From contig NC_134541.1 in the NCBI RefSeq assembly GCF_050624435.1, positions 9,004,983 to 9,068,982 of the forward strand: a stretch of DNA of 64,000 nt, given 5' to 3'. The notes beneath the pieces are model-generated. The model ran no database searches, was not told the DNA's origin, and saw only the letters and a program-made list of their open reading frames with translations. Every line of letters starts with the position of its first letter. Position 1 is the stretch's first letter. A program made the position numbers and the translations under genes. Source of the DNA: Tenrec ecaudatus. Its lineage: Eukaryota > Chordata > Mammalia > Afrosoricida > Tenrecidae. This document shows, in pieces, positions 11,716-24,323 of this stretch.

Positions 11716-12469
11716 TAAGTGCGCATTTGAAAAGATGTGCAACATATCTTTTGGGGGGAGGGCAGGGAGTTCAATTTATCGGTGGACACAAGTCAGGAAG
11801 GGCACAAGGCTACCAAGGCCTTCATACAGGCAGGGCCCGCCTCTTGTCCGAGGGGCCACGATTGGAGATATATTTGACTTCACGACCATCTGGGATGAGC
11901 CATTTCTCGGCCCCATGCCTCAAATTTATCAGTATTAACCTTGGGGAAGCCTCACCCCTTGGATATGTGGATCTTCTGGTGCCCAGGGAACTTGAACTTG
12001 GCCTGACATCATCACATGCTCAACCACATGCCCCTGGTTTTGAAGCTTGTTGCGGATTAACATGATGACCTGGTCAATATGTACCCTAGCCACTGGGTCT
12101 TGGGGTTTCCCAAAAGCAACCCAAATCCAAGTTCAGAGGCAGCAGAAATAGGCCAGGCTAAAGCCAGCCAAGAGTAAAGGCTGTCCCTAAGGTCTCTTAG
12201 GGAAGCCTATACATGCCAACAGGCTGTGTCCATTACCGCGGAGGCCGCTATGTGAAGCCACTGCATACGCCCCCACAGGAAGGAGGACCGTTAGCTTAAT
12301 TGGCTACAGAAGCAAAGACGAGCAACTGGTAGTTTGACTGTAAAATGCAAATGCTACTAGCTCCAAACTCTACAGCTAGATTTGTTCCAAAATCCAACTT
12401 CTTCGTTTACTGGCTGATGGCTTGAGCAGGTGGTTAAATCTCTTTTTGATGCAAGCTCTGCTGTCACAT
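11716..12469. other. Intergenic, no gene seen
   Basis: No recognisable repeat or coding family. ORFs of up to 112 codons are unsupported. Confidence 0.4.
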
Positions 12470-13205
12470 AGAGAGAAGAATATAATTTTCCTCAAAATAT
12501 ATTTCTTAGTTCACAGTGGATACCAAAATTAACTCAAATTGGATCAATGGCCTGAAGCTAAGACCACTAGAAGCCTTTTAGAAGAAAACACAAGGAAAAA
12601 TATTAACTGTAATATAAGAATAAGGGTTCCTGGGTGGCGGGATGGGGGAGGGAGGGAATAATGGGGAGCTGACATCAAAGAGTTCAAGAAGAAAGAAAAT
12701 GTGTTGAAAATGATGGTGGCGATAATTGTACAATGATGCTTGATCTAATTGAATTATGGGCTGTTATAATATCTGTAAAAGTTCCCAATAAAATGACTTA
12801 AATGAATAAATAAATTAATTAAAAGTTTAAGTGCTCAAGAAAAAAGAAGATGAAGACAAAGAAGAAGACACTAGAGGTAACCCTTCAGGACCTTTAATCT
12901 GGCAATTAATTTGTAGCAATGACATCAGAATCACATTTCAAATAGAAAATATAGATAAATTGGATTTCCTCAAAATGAAAAAATTGGGAGTATCAAAGGA
13001 ATGTATCCAGAGGGTAAAGAGACAAGTTATAGCATGGGAGGAACTATTTCAGAGCCATACATCTTATAAGATTTACGATTCAGAATATATGAAGAATTTT
13101 TACAACTCAACAACAAAATCCTCATTTTTAAGGTGGACAAAGAGCTCGCACGGACATTTCGTCAGAGACAAACAAATAGGCAATAAGCACACCAGAAGGT
13201 ATATA
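12470..13205 (+). repeat. Old L1 fragment, interrupted
   Basis: L1-like text on both sides of an insertion: TTAACTCAAATTGGATCAATG...CTAGAAGCCTTTTAGAAG before it, and AAATTGGATTTCCTCAAAATG...TTTTACAACTCAACAACAAA after it. The 137-codon ORF at 12831 is part of this repeat. Confidence 0.7.
12625..12828 (+). mobile_element. Young L1 3' end inserted in the old L1
   Basis: Same family as the 4.7-7.1 kb cluster: GGGAATAATGGGGAGCTGACA...CTTGATCTAATTGAATTATGG...CCCAATAAAATGACTT plus an A-rich tail. Confidence 0.75.
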
Positions 13206-13800
13206 ATGTCATTATTGTTTGTTGTTGTTGTTAAGTGGCCATAGGGTGGTTCCGACTCATAGGGACCATATGTACAAAAGCAAGTGGCACTGCCCGGCCC
13301 AGTCCTATACAATCAGTCCCTCCCATCCCTCTTATCATCGACCATGACGTCCTTCTCCAGGGACCAGGCCCTCCTGATCACAAGCTCACGCACCATCCTT
13401 GCATCTGAAGAGCATGCTGGTTGTGCTCCTTCGAAGACAGACTTACTCATTCAGTCCATAGGCATATTCGGTGTCCTCTGGGAAGACCCTTAGTCAAAGG
13501 CATCCATTCTTCTTCAGTCTTCCTTATTCATTGTCCAGCTTTTCAATGCAATAAAATGGCTTGGGTCAGGTGCACCGCGATCTTCAAAGTGACATCTTTG
13601 CTTTTTAGCACTTTAGATAAGTCCTCACCCCCCGACACACACACCCTCCCCTGGCCAATGTAACATGTCTTCTGATTACCCGACTTCTGTTTCCATGGGC
13701 GTTGATTGTGGGTCCAAGTAAAATGAAATCCTTGACAACTTCCAAAAAGTCTCCTGTCAGCGTGTTGTCCTGTGGTGTTTTGCATGTTGTTCTGATGCTG
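13206..13800 (-). repeat. RTE-type LINE, 3' portion
   Basis: Reverse orientation. A (GTT)n start (the AAC tail) is followed by GTGGTTCCGACTCATAGGGAC and, further on, CTTCAAAGTGACATCTTTGC and CATGGGCGTTGATTGTGGG, the same blocks seen in the plus-strand copies. Confidence 0.75.
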
Positions 13801-14300
13801 GAAGCTGTACCCCTAATGTTTCCACCACTCGCAGGGTCACCTACAGTGGAAAGGTGTCTGCAGACCTTCTAGACTAAGAGGACGAAGAAGATTGTGGCCA
13901 CCTACTTCTTAAAGAGGAAAGAAACCCTTTATGATTTAAAGGTGAAACCTTATGATTTGCAGTGAAACGTCGTCTAATACAGTACCGGAAGATGAACCCC
14001 TGGACATACAACGGAGGAGCACTGTCTCCTTAATGATGTGGATGAAGAAAGGCTCTGGGACGCTCATGTGCTGATGGGAAGAAACACCTGTACACATTCA
14101 TTAATAAGGAAACATGGAATGTACGAAATTTTTAAAATCTGGAAAAATTCAGAAGTTGTAAGAAATAAAGTGGAGTGCATAAAGATCAATATCCCAGGCA
14201 TTGGTGAGCTGACATGGAGTGGTATTGGCCAATTTGAATCAGATCAATACGCCTGCTTCACTACACGGGGAATGACAAATTCGAGACGAATGACGGCACA
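13801..14300 (+). repeat. RTE-type LINE, endonuclease-domain fragment
   Basis: The frame at 14150-14290 reads NKVECIKINIPGIGELTWSG followed by IGQFESDQY, corresponding to the conserved IDILGISELKWTGxGEF block of RTE/BovB APE endonucleases. Stops occur on both sides, so it is a relic. Its upstream border is uncertain. Confidence 0.6.
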
Positions 14301-15049
14301 CTCATCTTTCCCCTGAGGGTTTAAGCAACAGGTCTTCCCGTTCGGCAGCCCAATGCTTAACGCAAAGTCCCTGGCATTACCATTTAGGAAAGTGCAAACC
14401 CAAGTCACAATGAGGCGCAAGGTCACACTCGGGAGGATAGCGGGTATCAGAAAAGCCGAAATTAACATGTGTGGGTGAGCGTGTGTAAAAATTAAGTCTT
14501 TCATTGCAAAGTCTGTAGGAAATGCTGACATAGATAAATGTGTGCAAAACTATAAATGCTTATCAATCAAACAAGAAAAATACTTTCAGACCGTTTTGCT
14601 CTGTGTGTTTCACCATGAATGTTTTCTTTTTTAAAATCAGTCTGTCTTGGCCTCCTTTCACATAAACCCTGACAGGTGTCCTCTCCCCTCAATTTCTCGC
14701 ACTAGCTTTGATTGCAGAAATTTCTAGCAGCAAGGATTTTCAACCCTCGCTGTGTCTGGGGAGCTCTGGGGGGGGGTGGAAGAAAAGTACCACTTCCTTG
14801 ACACCACCCCAAAGCAATTTAATCTGAGTCTCCAAGTGTGGGGCCTGAGCAGTCATGTTTGTAGAAAAGAAAGTGATTCTATCGCAACTGGGGCGGTGGG
14901 CCAGTTGCCTTTCATGTAGACTGCATGCATGACCCACGCTTCTGCGGAGCTTTCAGAAATCCCAGTACTGAGTTCGACCCAGACAGATCCCGTCAGATTC
15001 TCTGGGTGCAGGCTGCCATCTGTCATTTAAAACAATTGCTTTTCAGTCA
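14301..15049. other. Intergenic, no gene seen
   Basis: No repeat or ORF recognised with confidence. Confidence 0.4.
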
Positions 15050-15355
15050 AACCATGGACAGATCTATAAGGGGGGAAATAACAGGAGCAGAGGACACACA
15101 CCTTAGAAAAATCAATCATTTGAAATCAAAAGGCCAACGTTTGCCCAGATGTAAATTTGAGAAGGATTCTGAAAAAAAAGGAGGGAAGGAAACAGAAATC
15201 ACAAGGAGGAAGTGGAATACGTGATGCTACCTTGTGGGGGTTGCAATCAATGATACGAACCAATATGTGTATGGACTGTGGAATGGACAACTGGTCTGCT
15301 CTGTAAACTTTCACCCATCCCAATAAGAAGTTAAAATAAATGAATGAACAAAAAC
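15050..15355 (+). repeat. Probable older L1 3' end
   Basis: AATATGTGTATGGACTGTGGA...CTCTGTAAACTTTCACCCATC...AATAAGAAGTTAAAATAAATG resembles an L1 3' terminus of a family different from the 4.7-7.1 kb cluster. Confidence 0.45.
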
Positions 15356-16184
15356 TATATTTCCCCAGATTATTTTCATTCTTAGCTCAAATGAATTGAT
15401 GAAGTGATTTGTCAACTAAGGTGAAATAAGGTGATGAGCTTCCTGAAACAGATGAAACTTTGGAAAGACTTGGCTATAAGTCTAGACTCCCTGAGGGGGA
15501 CAGGAAAAAGAAATTGGCTACCCTGTGGACATCAATGATAGATAGTTGTGTATGCCCTAAAAAATAAAAATCACTGGAATCAAACAAAGACAGCTTTATT
15601 CATTCTCCCCAGGGAAGCGGGGAAGCTTGGAGAATATCCACCTTTCACTGTTTACCTCCTTTTCTGTGGCCAGTTTTAACGAGAGCAGAAGTGATTGTCC
15701 TTTAAGAATGGAAAGAAAAAAGAGGTCCCCTTGAGCCAGTAGGGTGTTCTGAGTTCCCTTCCATACACCCCATCACCTGCTGCTTAATCTTCTTTGCCAG
15801 CTCTGCCCAACAGCAGCACCATGAATCCCAACAATTCGGCTAGCTCTTCCTGCTCCCGCCCTGACATTTTTTAACATCTGGTAATTAACCTCCTGTCTAC
15901 ATACCTTCATTTCCCCTCGCGATCCTGGCAACTGCCTCCTCTCTGGCTGAGATCTCCAGAGCTTGCACAACCTGTAAGTTTGGGCCCTTCTCTGGGTAGT
16001 CCCACAGCAGCATCTAAACAGCAAAGGTGCTCGACCACGAGTCAGTCTAAGTTCTGCCAGGGATGTGTTCTCCGGGCCACAGTGCTTCCTCTGGTCTTGA
16101 TGGAGACGGTCCGTGTGTTCAGATCACATTAGATTGTTGCCTCGGCCACTGGCAGTCTTCAACTTAGAGAAAGATATGGCAGAG
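15356..16184. other. Intergenic, no gene seen
   Basis: Short ORFs only. No repeat recognised. Confidence 0.4.
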
Positions 16185-16378
16185 TTGCCAAAAAGCCAGC
16201 GCATACCGACCCTACAGAACAGGGTAGAAATAGTCCTGTGGGTTTCTGAGACTGTAACTCTTCACAGAGGTTGAAAGCCCCATCTTTCTCCCAAAGAGTG
16301 TCTGGTGGTTTCGAACTGCTGACTTTGTGGTTAGCAGCCCAATGTGTAACCACTACACCACGAGAGCTCCGTGTAAAT
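16185..16378 (-). repeat. AfroSINE copy
   Basis: Runs from AGCGCATACCGACCCTACAG to the head CACTACACCACGAGAGCTCC. Confidence 0.85.
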
Positions 16379-16587
16379 CCACACATGTATGGTCAGTTGA
16401 TCTTAGCAAGGTTTGAAGATAATTCAATGAATTGTGCATGTGCTCACTCATTCACTCATCCTTTTATATGCCTTCATAGAGCACAATCCCTGGGACTGAC
16501 ACTTGCCCAGTGCTGGGTCACAAAGCTCCAAGGCACAATCTCTATCTTTAAAGACCTGACCGATTAGTGAGGATTTAGAAATCTATT

Positions 16588-16885
16588 TAAGCTGGGTCCT
16601 CTACAGAAGCAAAACCAGTGGCACTTGTATATGTATGTGTATATGTATGTATGTGTATATATATTTTTAAAGCTTTGTATCAAGAAAGGGCTCACGTAGT
16701 TGTAGAAGTGCATAAGTCCAGTCTAGTTCCAGTCCGTGGGTCAGCTGTAAGCCGGAGGCAGATGCAGACCTGCGGTAGCCTGTATTGCAGGAGAAAGATG
16801 CGGCAGTCTTGGAAATGCACTGGTGCAGTTCTTTCTGTCCTACAGGGTTCCTGGGAGTCAGAATTGACTCAAGGAGGGGGTGAGT
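16588..16885 (+). repeat. LTR-like start, TATG microsatellite and SINE 3' piece
   Basis: CTGGGTCCTCTACAGAAGC opens like the LTR-like family described at 37507. A TATG repeat (16625-16665) follows, and 16785-16880 is a SINE-like 3' part ending GGAGTCAGAATTGACTCAAGG. Confidence 0.5.
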
Positions 16886-16897
16886 TGCAAAGAAGAT

Positions 16898-17450
16898 ACC
16901 ATATATACTCGAATATACGCCAACCCAACTATAAGCCAAGGTACCTAATTATTACCTGGGAAACCAGAAAAACTGATTGACTCGAGTATAAGCCTAGGGT
17001 GGAAAATGCAGAAGCTATTGGTGAGTTTTGATAATCAAAAAAATGAAAATAAAATTGCTAAAAATTGAGACATCAGTGGGGTAATGTATTTAAATATTTA
17101 TTTTAAATAAAAACATAAATAAAAGGACAAATCATTTAACATTAGTAAACCAGCACAGTAAGTGGAAAATAGGTTCAACAAAAACAATAAGGTATCAAAA
17201 ACGATACCTTAAGAGTACTATTCCCTGAGCACAATCAGCAACCAAGCTAAAGTGTAAAGAGTTAAAATCCTTCAAAGCTGGATTCATCATCATCATCCGT
17301 ATCCCAATGCAGAGCTTCAGCTGGTGTGAGGTCATCATAGACACTGTCCTCACTGGGGTACCACTGACCCGTGTATAAGCCCAACCCCAGTTTTTCAGCA
17401 CATTTTTTGTGCTGAAAAACTCAGCTTATACACAAGTATTTACAGTATGT
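16898..17450 (+). mobile_element. Non-autonomous DNA transposon with TIRs
   Basis: Left end ATACCATATATACTCGAATAT and right end (reverse complement) ATACTGTAAATACTTGTGTAT are imperfect inverted repeats of about 28 bp, flanked by TA. The interior is AT-rich and non-coding, with a second inward copy of the terminal words (GACTCGAGTATAAGCC at 16980). The layout fits a Tc1/mariner-superfamily MITE, but the family name is not certain. Confidence 0.65.
17371..17433 (+). other. Near-terminal hairpin in the TIR transposon
   Basis: GTTTTTCAGCACA (17390) and TGTGCTGAAAAAC (17408) form a perfect 13-bp stem with a 5-nt loop. The stem extends outward through GTGTATAAGC/GCTTATACAC. Confidence 0.85.
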
Positions 17451-18059
17451 GAAATAAGCAAACACACAAAGCAAGGCTTATTAGCGACTCCCTGAGGTGG
17501 GAGGGGGTAGTAAGGAAGAGCTTTTTCTCCAGACATTGAGTTTATGTTAACAGTGTCTGGATATGTCCAAAAAGATGGTTAGAATGACTGCCCACCTTCC
17601 AGAGTGCCACTCATGCCACTGAAATGACAAGTAGAAATGGTTGAAGTGGCATCGACGATGACTGTTTCCTTCTGTGTATTTTTACTACGTTTCAAAATAA
17701 TTTCTTAAATGATTGATTCTAGCTTCTCTCATCAGCGAAACAGGTCTATCAACATCTATTAGTAAAGGGTGGTGGTGAGAGTCAATGAGGTCAACTTTGA
17801 AAAGCGGCCTGACCTGAACAAGGACACCAGACCTCTCCATTGCTGCTGTCCTTGTTATGGTTGTGGGAGATGCCAAGGAGTCCATCCTACCGCATGGATG
17901 ACAGAGGAAACGCAGCTCAGTCCTGTGCCATCCACACAATCATGGACGTGCTTGAGCCCACTGTGGGAGCCAAGGTGTCCATCCATCTCCTTGGGGGTCC
18001 TCCTCTTTTTCCTGCCCCTCGACCTTACCAAGCACAATCACTATCTTTCTCCAAAGGGC
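17451..18059. other. Intergenic, no gene seen
   Basis: ORFs of up to 103 codons overlap on both strands without family resemblance. Confidence 0.4.
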
Positions 18060-18245
18060 CCTGGTAACATATTCAGTTAAGCGTTGGGCTGGTAACCACA
18101 GAATCTGAAATTCAAACTCCCCAGCCAATCCACAGGAAAAAGGAGGCTGTCTGATCTTCTCACCATCTAAGATCTTGGAAACCTAAAGGAACTGTTCTAC
18201 TTTTCACTATAGAGTCTCTCAGTCAGAATCAACTCAACAGCAGTC
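18060..18245 (+). repeat. AfroSINE copy, diverged
   Basis: GTTAAGCGTTGGGCTGGTAAC at the head and CAGTCAGAATCAACTCAACAG at the tail. A (GTTT)n run follows at 18246-18268. Confidence 0.75.
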
Positions 18246-18261
18246 TGTTTGTTTGTTTGTT

Positions 18262-18872
18262 TGTTTGATGTCTGTGTTTGTCTGGGTGGACTAGAGAAAC
18301 AAGTCCATAGAAACTCACCTGTGTATGTGTATATACAACAGCAGTTGAATATTGCTAAAACATCCCAGCCCAGTCCAAATCAAGTCCTGAAGTCTGAGAT
18401 TAGCCCATATTTCGGATACCAATCTATAAAGCCCTCTCCAGATTCACAAAACACATACAATGATGCCAGATGCAGAAAGATCATAGGATGGTGGGTTGGA
18501 AGTCTTCTGGATCCAGTGGTGTTGTAAGCATCTCAGCGCTGGCAGGAGTCTCCACGTGGCTTCTCCAGCTCCAGAGATCTGGTTGCATCAGGGTAGGTCC
18601 ATGTGGCTCCTCCAGCTCAGGGCACTAGCATAGTTCCATGTGTCTTGTGAACTGCAATGTCTTCCAGGGAGTGAGCAAAGAGAGGCGTGTCTCCCAACTC
18701 AAAGGAGGAAATACCGGATTTCCCAGAATCCTCAGGAGAAAGCCATGCCCACAGGGAGGCTTCATTGGCTATGACCTGATTGACAGACTAGACTCTACCC
18801 CTTCACTCTTAATCCTGTCAAGTCCTAAATTGACACCAGATTATGTAACTACCACAGGAACTGGTCTTTCCA
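18262..18872 (+). repeat. LTR-like dispersed repeat
   Basis: Same family as 37507-38003: GGGTGGACTAGAGAAACAAG...CATCCCAGCCCAGTCC...GATTATGTAACTACCACAGG. No internal coding region is present. Confidence 0.65.
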
Positions 18873-20409
18873 GATAACCTCGCTAAAGCACACGAGTCAA
18901 AGTCTTGCCATTGTCACTTCTAAGGAGCATTGTAACCACACTTCCGAGTCAGATTTGTTCGTTCCTTTGACAGTCGACAGGGTAATCAATTCATTATCAT
19001 TTGCCTTATATTACTATAAGTTACAAAGGGATCGTTGATCATAGAACTCTTAACTTGGTAGTTGCCTAGGAAAGGGTCTGAGATTCTGATATTGTCTTCA
19101 TGTACTTTATTTCTCAGAAATCAGCCCGAGAGATTCCGTTTGGGTTGCTAAGACCTGCTGGGCGGCTGTGATGTCATTTGGGGAAGTGGAGAGGGAGGAA
19201 ACGGAGTTGGAACTGACGACAACTCTTAGGGCAGGAAGTTAAAATGTCCACCCACTCACACCATCTGTCTGCACCACTCTGGTTTCATTGAACTGCCTGG
19301 AGACCAAGGACCAGGAAAATTAAGGAGGAAAAAGTCTCAGTAGCAACCGATGGAACATTTGTTCTGTTTGGAGGGCTTATCCTGGATGCATCCACAGTTC
19401 TTGGGTTTCCTTGTCGGAGGGTAATGATGGGACAGAAAGCAGGTGGAGGGACCCCTGTGAGGAAGGCTGGGTTTCCATAAAGAGGAGAGAGTTCCACAGA
19501 CCAGTATATGGATCTTCTTAGAATCCCAATTAGATAAACTACACTCTTTAAAAAACAAAGCCAAAACACCTCATGAACTCATATTCACTCTGAAATGTAA
19601 CTCCAGATTAGGTATTTGATGATATAAGAAATCTATTTTTTAAGAGGAAATAGTGATATGTGTTTATGGGGTTGTTTTTTAAAGTATAGGGAAAGATCCA
19701 CAGAAGAAATTATGTGATCGTTGGGATTTGCTTCAAAATAAATAAGGATGGAGAGATGAAGAAAATTGGAGCGAAGGGAAACAAGACTGGACATGAGTTG
19801 AGTCTTGGGGGATTGAGTGATTGTGCGATGAGGGTGCGCCATAAGAGTATTTACCTTGACTTTGTAATGGATGGACTTTTTCCAACAAGGATACTATTAA
19901 GAGATGCAAGCTTTCCCATGATGATTTGAGGGTAGAATCACCAGGACTTGGTATTAGAAATTATGTTGGGGGGAACTGTGCCCACAGATAGCTGGAACGG
20001 CAATCTGCTCAGGGGGGCTGGCTTAAAACTCAGACTTGGATAGAATAATTTATATTAAACTATCCAAAGATGTCGAGTATGCAAGTAAGTCCAATTTTGG
20101 AGCTCAGAAGAAAGATGGAGGCTGCAGATAAGAATCAGTGCCTTGGAGTTGAAGTTGCATTGAATGACCCTTGAAGGGGTGTGGAGGAAGAGAAATGAAA
20201 AGAAGCTTCAAGACTTAGTTCCTAGCAACTTCAGCCTCTTCCTATGGTCCAGCTACATGGGTTTACATAACCATTATTCCTTAAAATCTAGTGAAATTTT
20301 AGGGAAAGTGCTATGTGCATGCTTCTGATCACTGGAGTTATTTCAGCCAAGCTTCTCTACGTCCCATTCATTTTTAGGAGTCTTTCTTTAAGAAGAATGG
20401 GACTTCCAT
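18873..20409. other. Intergenic, no gene seen
   Basis: 1.5 kb without a recognised repeat or a supported ORF. Confidence 0.4.
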
Positions 20410-21300
20410 AATGCTTAGTTGTGCTCATGTGGAACCTGTACGTGGATCAAGAAGTAGTTGTGAGAACAGAACAAGGGACTCCTGCACGGTTTACAATCAG
20501 GAAAGGTGTGCATCAAGGTTGTAGCCTCTCATCATACTTATTCAATTTGTGTGCTGAATCAGTATCCAGAGAAACTGGACTCGATGGAGAAGAATGCAGT
20601 CTCAGCATTTGAGGAAGACGCATTCACAACTTTGGCATGCTGATGGCACAACCTTGCTTGCTGACGGTGAGGAGGGCTTGAAGCACTTGCTGATGAAGAT
20701 CAGGGATGGCAGCCTCCGGTATGGATTATCGTCAATGTAAAGAAAACCAAAATGCTCATAATTAGACAATAGGTAACAGCATCACAAATGGAGAAAAGAC
20801 TGATGTCAAAGACTTTTGCTTGGATTCACATCAGTATACATGGCAGCTGTGGCCCGAAAATGAAAGAGGGAATCGCATTAGGTGAATGTGCTGCACAATT
20901 GGAAAACTTTAAAGTTTTGCGTTGAGGATTAAATTACACCTGATCCTAGCCATGATATTCTCAATCGCCTCATAAAGCAGTTGAAAGTTGGACGTTTAAT
21001 AAGGAAGGCTGAAGGAAAATCAATACATTTTAACTAAGAAGATTGAAGTGCCATGGACTGCCCAAGAACAAACAGGTCTTGGAAGAAGTATCGCCACTGC
21101 TCTTTAGAAACCCAAAGAGACTTGTTGTCAGGAGAGACCAGTCCCTGGAAAAGGGCATCATGTTTGGTAAAGTGGGGGCGCAGTGAAAGAGAGGAAGGCC
21201 CTCAATGAGATGGAGGGACACACGGCGGCAGCAACACCGGACTCAAACATAAGAGCAATTGGGAGGATGGGACAGGACCAGGCGGTATTTTGACTTCTAA
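20410..21300 (+). repeat. RTE-type LINE with reverse-transcriptase block
   Basis: The frame at 20421 reads NLYVDQEVVVRTEQGT...FTIRKGVHQGCSLSSYLFNLCAE, which is the RT motif KGVRQGCxLSPYLFNLYAE of RTE/BovB elements. Further 3' pieces of the polyprotein follow. Stops and frame changes show it is inactive. It is the longest RTE copy here. Confidence 0.85.
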
Positions 21301-24300
21301 CTACATCATGCTTTTTGGAAACAAAAGAATTATCAGCTACAAAATGAGCTTACCTCACCAGCTCTAAAAAATAAGCCAGATACAAATGATCAGAGTTTCA
21401 AGAATTGTTGTTGTTGTTGAAGAGAACCAAGCTCTAGAGTTAAGCAATGAGAACTCCTCGCGGCTGATCAGGACACCTGGGGGGTATGTAACATGAGGGA
21501 GGGGGGGGGCATTTTTATATCTCTTTTCTCCAAGCTTTGAACCCACAAAACGCTCTGTGACCACTGATGACATTTCAACACATGGAAGCCAAGGGAGACC
21601 ATGTCACGAGGTCAAAGTTTGAACCTCGATCGGTGTATTTCAGTCCAAATCACGTGACTACAAGCCCAAGGGTGGCTAGCAGAGCAGTGATTAATAAAGT
21701 CGTGATTACCTTTCGTAAAATAAAGAGCAGATAATGAAGAAGATTTAAAAGGCAGATAAAAACACAGGCAATGAGGAACTGAGCTAACAAGCTCCTTGTC
21801 CTTTCCAAAAGGAGGCAGAAAGCTCGCTCATTCTAATTTCAAACAACTTTTAAGGGTTTTTATCCTTCTCCTTCCAGGATTAATGTTTTCTTTAAGAAGT
21901 CATCATTGCATTCCTAGATATCCAACTAGACCAATGATACTACGGAGCATCTTAAACCCCTCTCAAAGTTTAAAGTCCTAAGAAAATGCCGGTCCAAGAA
22001 CCCAAGTAGAGGAAGGTACATGAGTGTCTGTCTATATTTCCTGGCTCATTTTATTTTTTTTAATGGCTCTGGGATTCTTATTTAGTTTACAGATGGCCTC
22101 AGCCATATATAGATTCTTTGCATGCTTGTGTTTATCTGAATTTAAATGAATTCTGTGTCTGGAAGATATCCACTTGGGGAAAACAAATTGAGATAATCAA
22201 TTGAATTTCAGCAATGGCTGTCTATGGGCAGACTGCTTTTCACATATATGTTTACTTTCTCTCCCTCCAGTTTTCAATTTTCTCTCTCCTCAGTTCACCT
22301 TTACCCTTCAAAGTTAAGCGCAATGACTGGTGGGGTTTTTTTGGTCCTAATTCAATATGTCCCACAAATCAAGGGCACACCTTTCTCCCTTATGGACCCA
22401 GAGTCAATGACATTAAGCAGGTCATGTCCTTTCCAAACGTCTTGTTTACTAATTCTATCGTCATTGATTCTTGAATAACTCGTACCCAGAATAAAGCATG
22501 AGGGCATCTCAGGAGCTTGGATCGGTGATTGCTTAACATATAAATAAAAAAACATTTGAGTGATTGCTTAACATATAAATAGAAAAACATTTGATTGGGG
22601 CAGTTTTTTTCTTTTTTTCCCCCATGATCTTCCGGTGTCGGAGGAGGCGTCTTGTTTTAAACCCTTGGAGTTTCCTTCCTGTCCTGTTCATTCCTGGGAT
22701 TTTTTTTTTTAATGGACGTTGTGACCCTTGATGATACAGAAACCATGAAACTCCCCCACCCCCATGTCTCCCTCCTTTCATCTTCTCTCTGGCCCTCGCT
22801 CTGCCCCACTCTATTAGCATTTCTAAGTGTGCCCAGCCTTCTTTTTCTTCTTCTTAAAAAAGAGAAAGAAAGAAGAAACCTTCCCATTTCAGCTGGAAAT
22901 GACTTTTCATTTCCTAAGCTCTTTTTTTTTTTTTTTTTTTTTGGCATTTCAAGCACTGGGAAAGGGCTCCCCTTAAACTTTAACGCACTTCATTAGGAGG
23001 ATAAAATAAAGCAATCTCGCCACCCTTTATGAATAATTAGTGCCTTAGAGACAAGCCTTGAAGTGGCAAGAGCGCCATTGGAAGGTAGTGAGGGCACAGA
23101 AACTCCGCTGAAGCACATACTTTGATGCACTTTAAAGAAGTTGTCCTGGCCTAATAGCAGGGGCTCTCCAAGGAACAAACCAAGCCGACAGGAAAATTAC
23201 TTTTCAGAAAACAAAGCCGTTATGACATTTCCAGCAACCTTTAGAGAGGATTGTAGCCCGTGAAGAAGGGGAAATCCAATGCTATTGTTCCCTGGGCCTG
23301 GCGAGGTACCTCCGTCAAAGAGAAGGTGCGCCCACGGTTAGAAAGTGGAGCATGCTTTCTTTGACTTCCGGGCACAAAGAGACTCGAATAAGGTTTGCAA
23401 CTGCAGGTCCCCTGCCTTTATTAGAAAAGTCGGACTTTGAATAAAATCAAAACTACATTCACAGGCTTCAGGGGGAAGGTGACACAGATGCCACTTACCG
23501 GTGCCTTTAGACGATTTTCCATCTCCAGAACGGGTAAGCACACACAAGCGTCTGGTCTGGGGTGTGTCGCCTTTGTTGCAGGCAGACATGCTTCTCAGGA
23601 TGACTTCCTTCCCAGTTGGCTTCAAGAGAGGTTGTCTCTACAGAGCTGTGCAAGGCGTTGCGTCGGTAAATGGCGTCCCGCTTTGCTGGTGTTTTCCCCC
23701 TTCCTAGGACATGTACCTTGAAGACACCACACATTAAAAAGACTTCTCAGATGAAATAAGTAATGACGCTGGTTTTGTCCTTTCTTTTTATTCCAACCGC
23801 ATCCCTGTTGTAAACTCGAAGAGAAGAAAAAGAGGACAATCTCTATGGAAAACCACCTGGCTGGACGGTCAACTCTCAGATGTTGCACAAGGAGGCACTG
23901 CAGGTAGGCTGGGTCCTGGGTTGGTCTTAGAAATGGAGCCATCTAATCACTTGGTCTTCTTGGCACGGAGATATGGTAGGCAGTCTTCTAAGATGGTCCC
24001 CACTAACATTTGCCTCCTGGGGTTCATCTCTTCAGATAATCCTTTCTCCTTCGGTGTCAGCTGAACTCTGCCCACATTTTTTTTTTAATCTTTCTGGTCG
24101 TCCATACACAGGCAACAAAACAGGCCCCACTGTAACAGGCAGGCAGGAGGCAGCAACATTTGAGAATGGTTTAAGTTGACAGCTCAGTGACACCAATTAA
24201 GTTCATCATGTTGTTCGAGCCTCAAGTTAAACCACTCCCAGATTTCTCTGCCACACTCAGCAGAAGCTCAGTGTCCTCCAAGCACTGTCTTCCTTTCTCC

Positions 24301-24320
24301 CTGCCTCCTGCCCATCCCTC
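21301..24320. other. 3 kb with few recognised repeats
   Basis: Holds a 35-bp tandem duplication (22525-22594) and a T24 run (22920-22943). 22985-23300 is AT-core-rich sequence (GCACTTCATTAGGAGGATAAA, TGAATAATTAGTGCC) with the look of conserved non-coding DNA. No coding family is seen in any frame. Confidence 0.4.
22525..22594 (+). repeat. 35-bp tandem duplication
   Basis: GTGATTGCTTAACATATAAAT...ACATTTGA is present twice, back to back, differing only by A versus G at one site. Confidence 0.9.
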
Positions 24321-24323
24321 CAA

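Noticed and set aside
12831-13244. 137-codon ORF with a lysine/glutamate-rich start
   Set aside because: The text is an old L1 fragment followed by the start of an RTE copy, so it is not a host gene.
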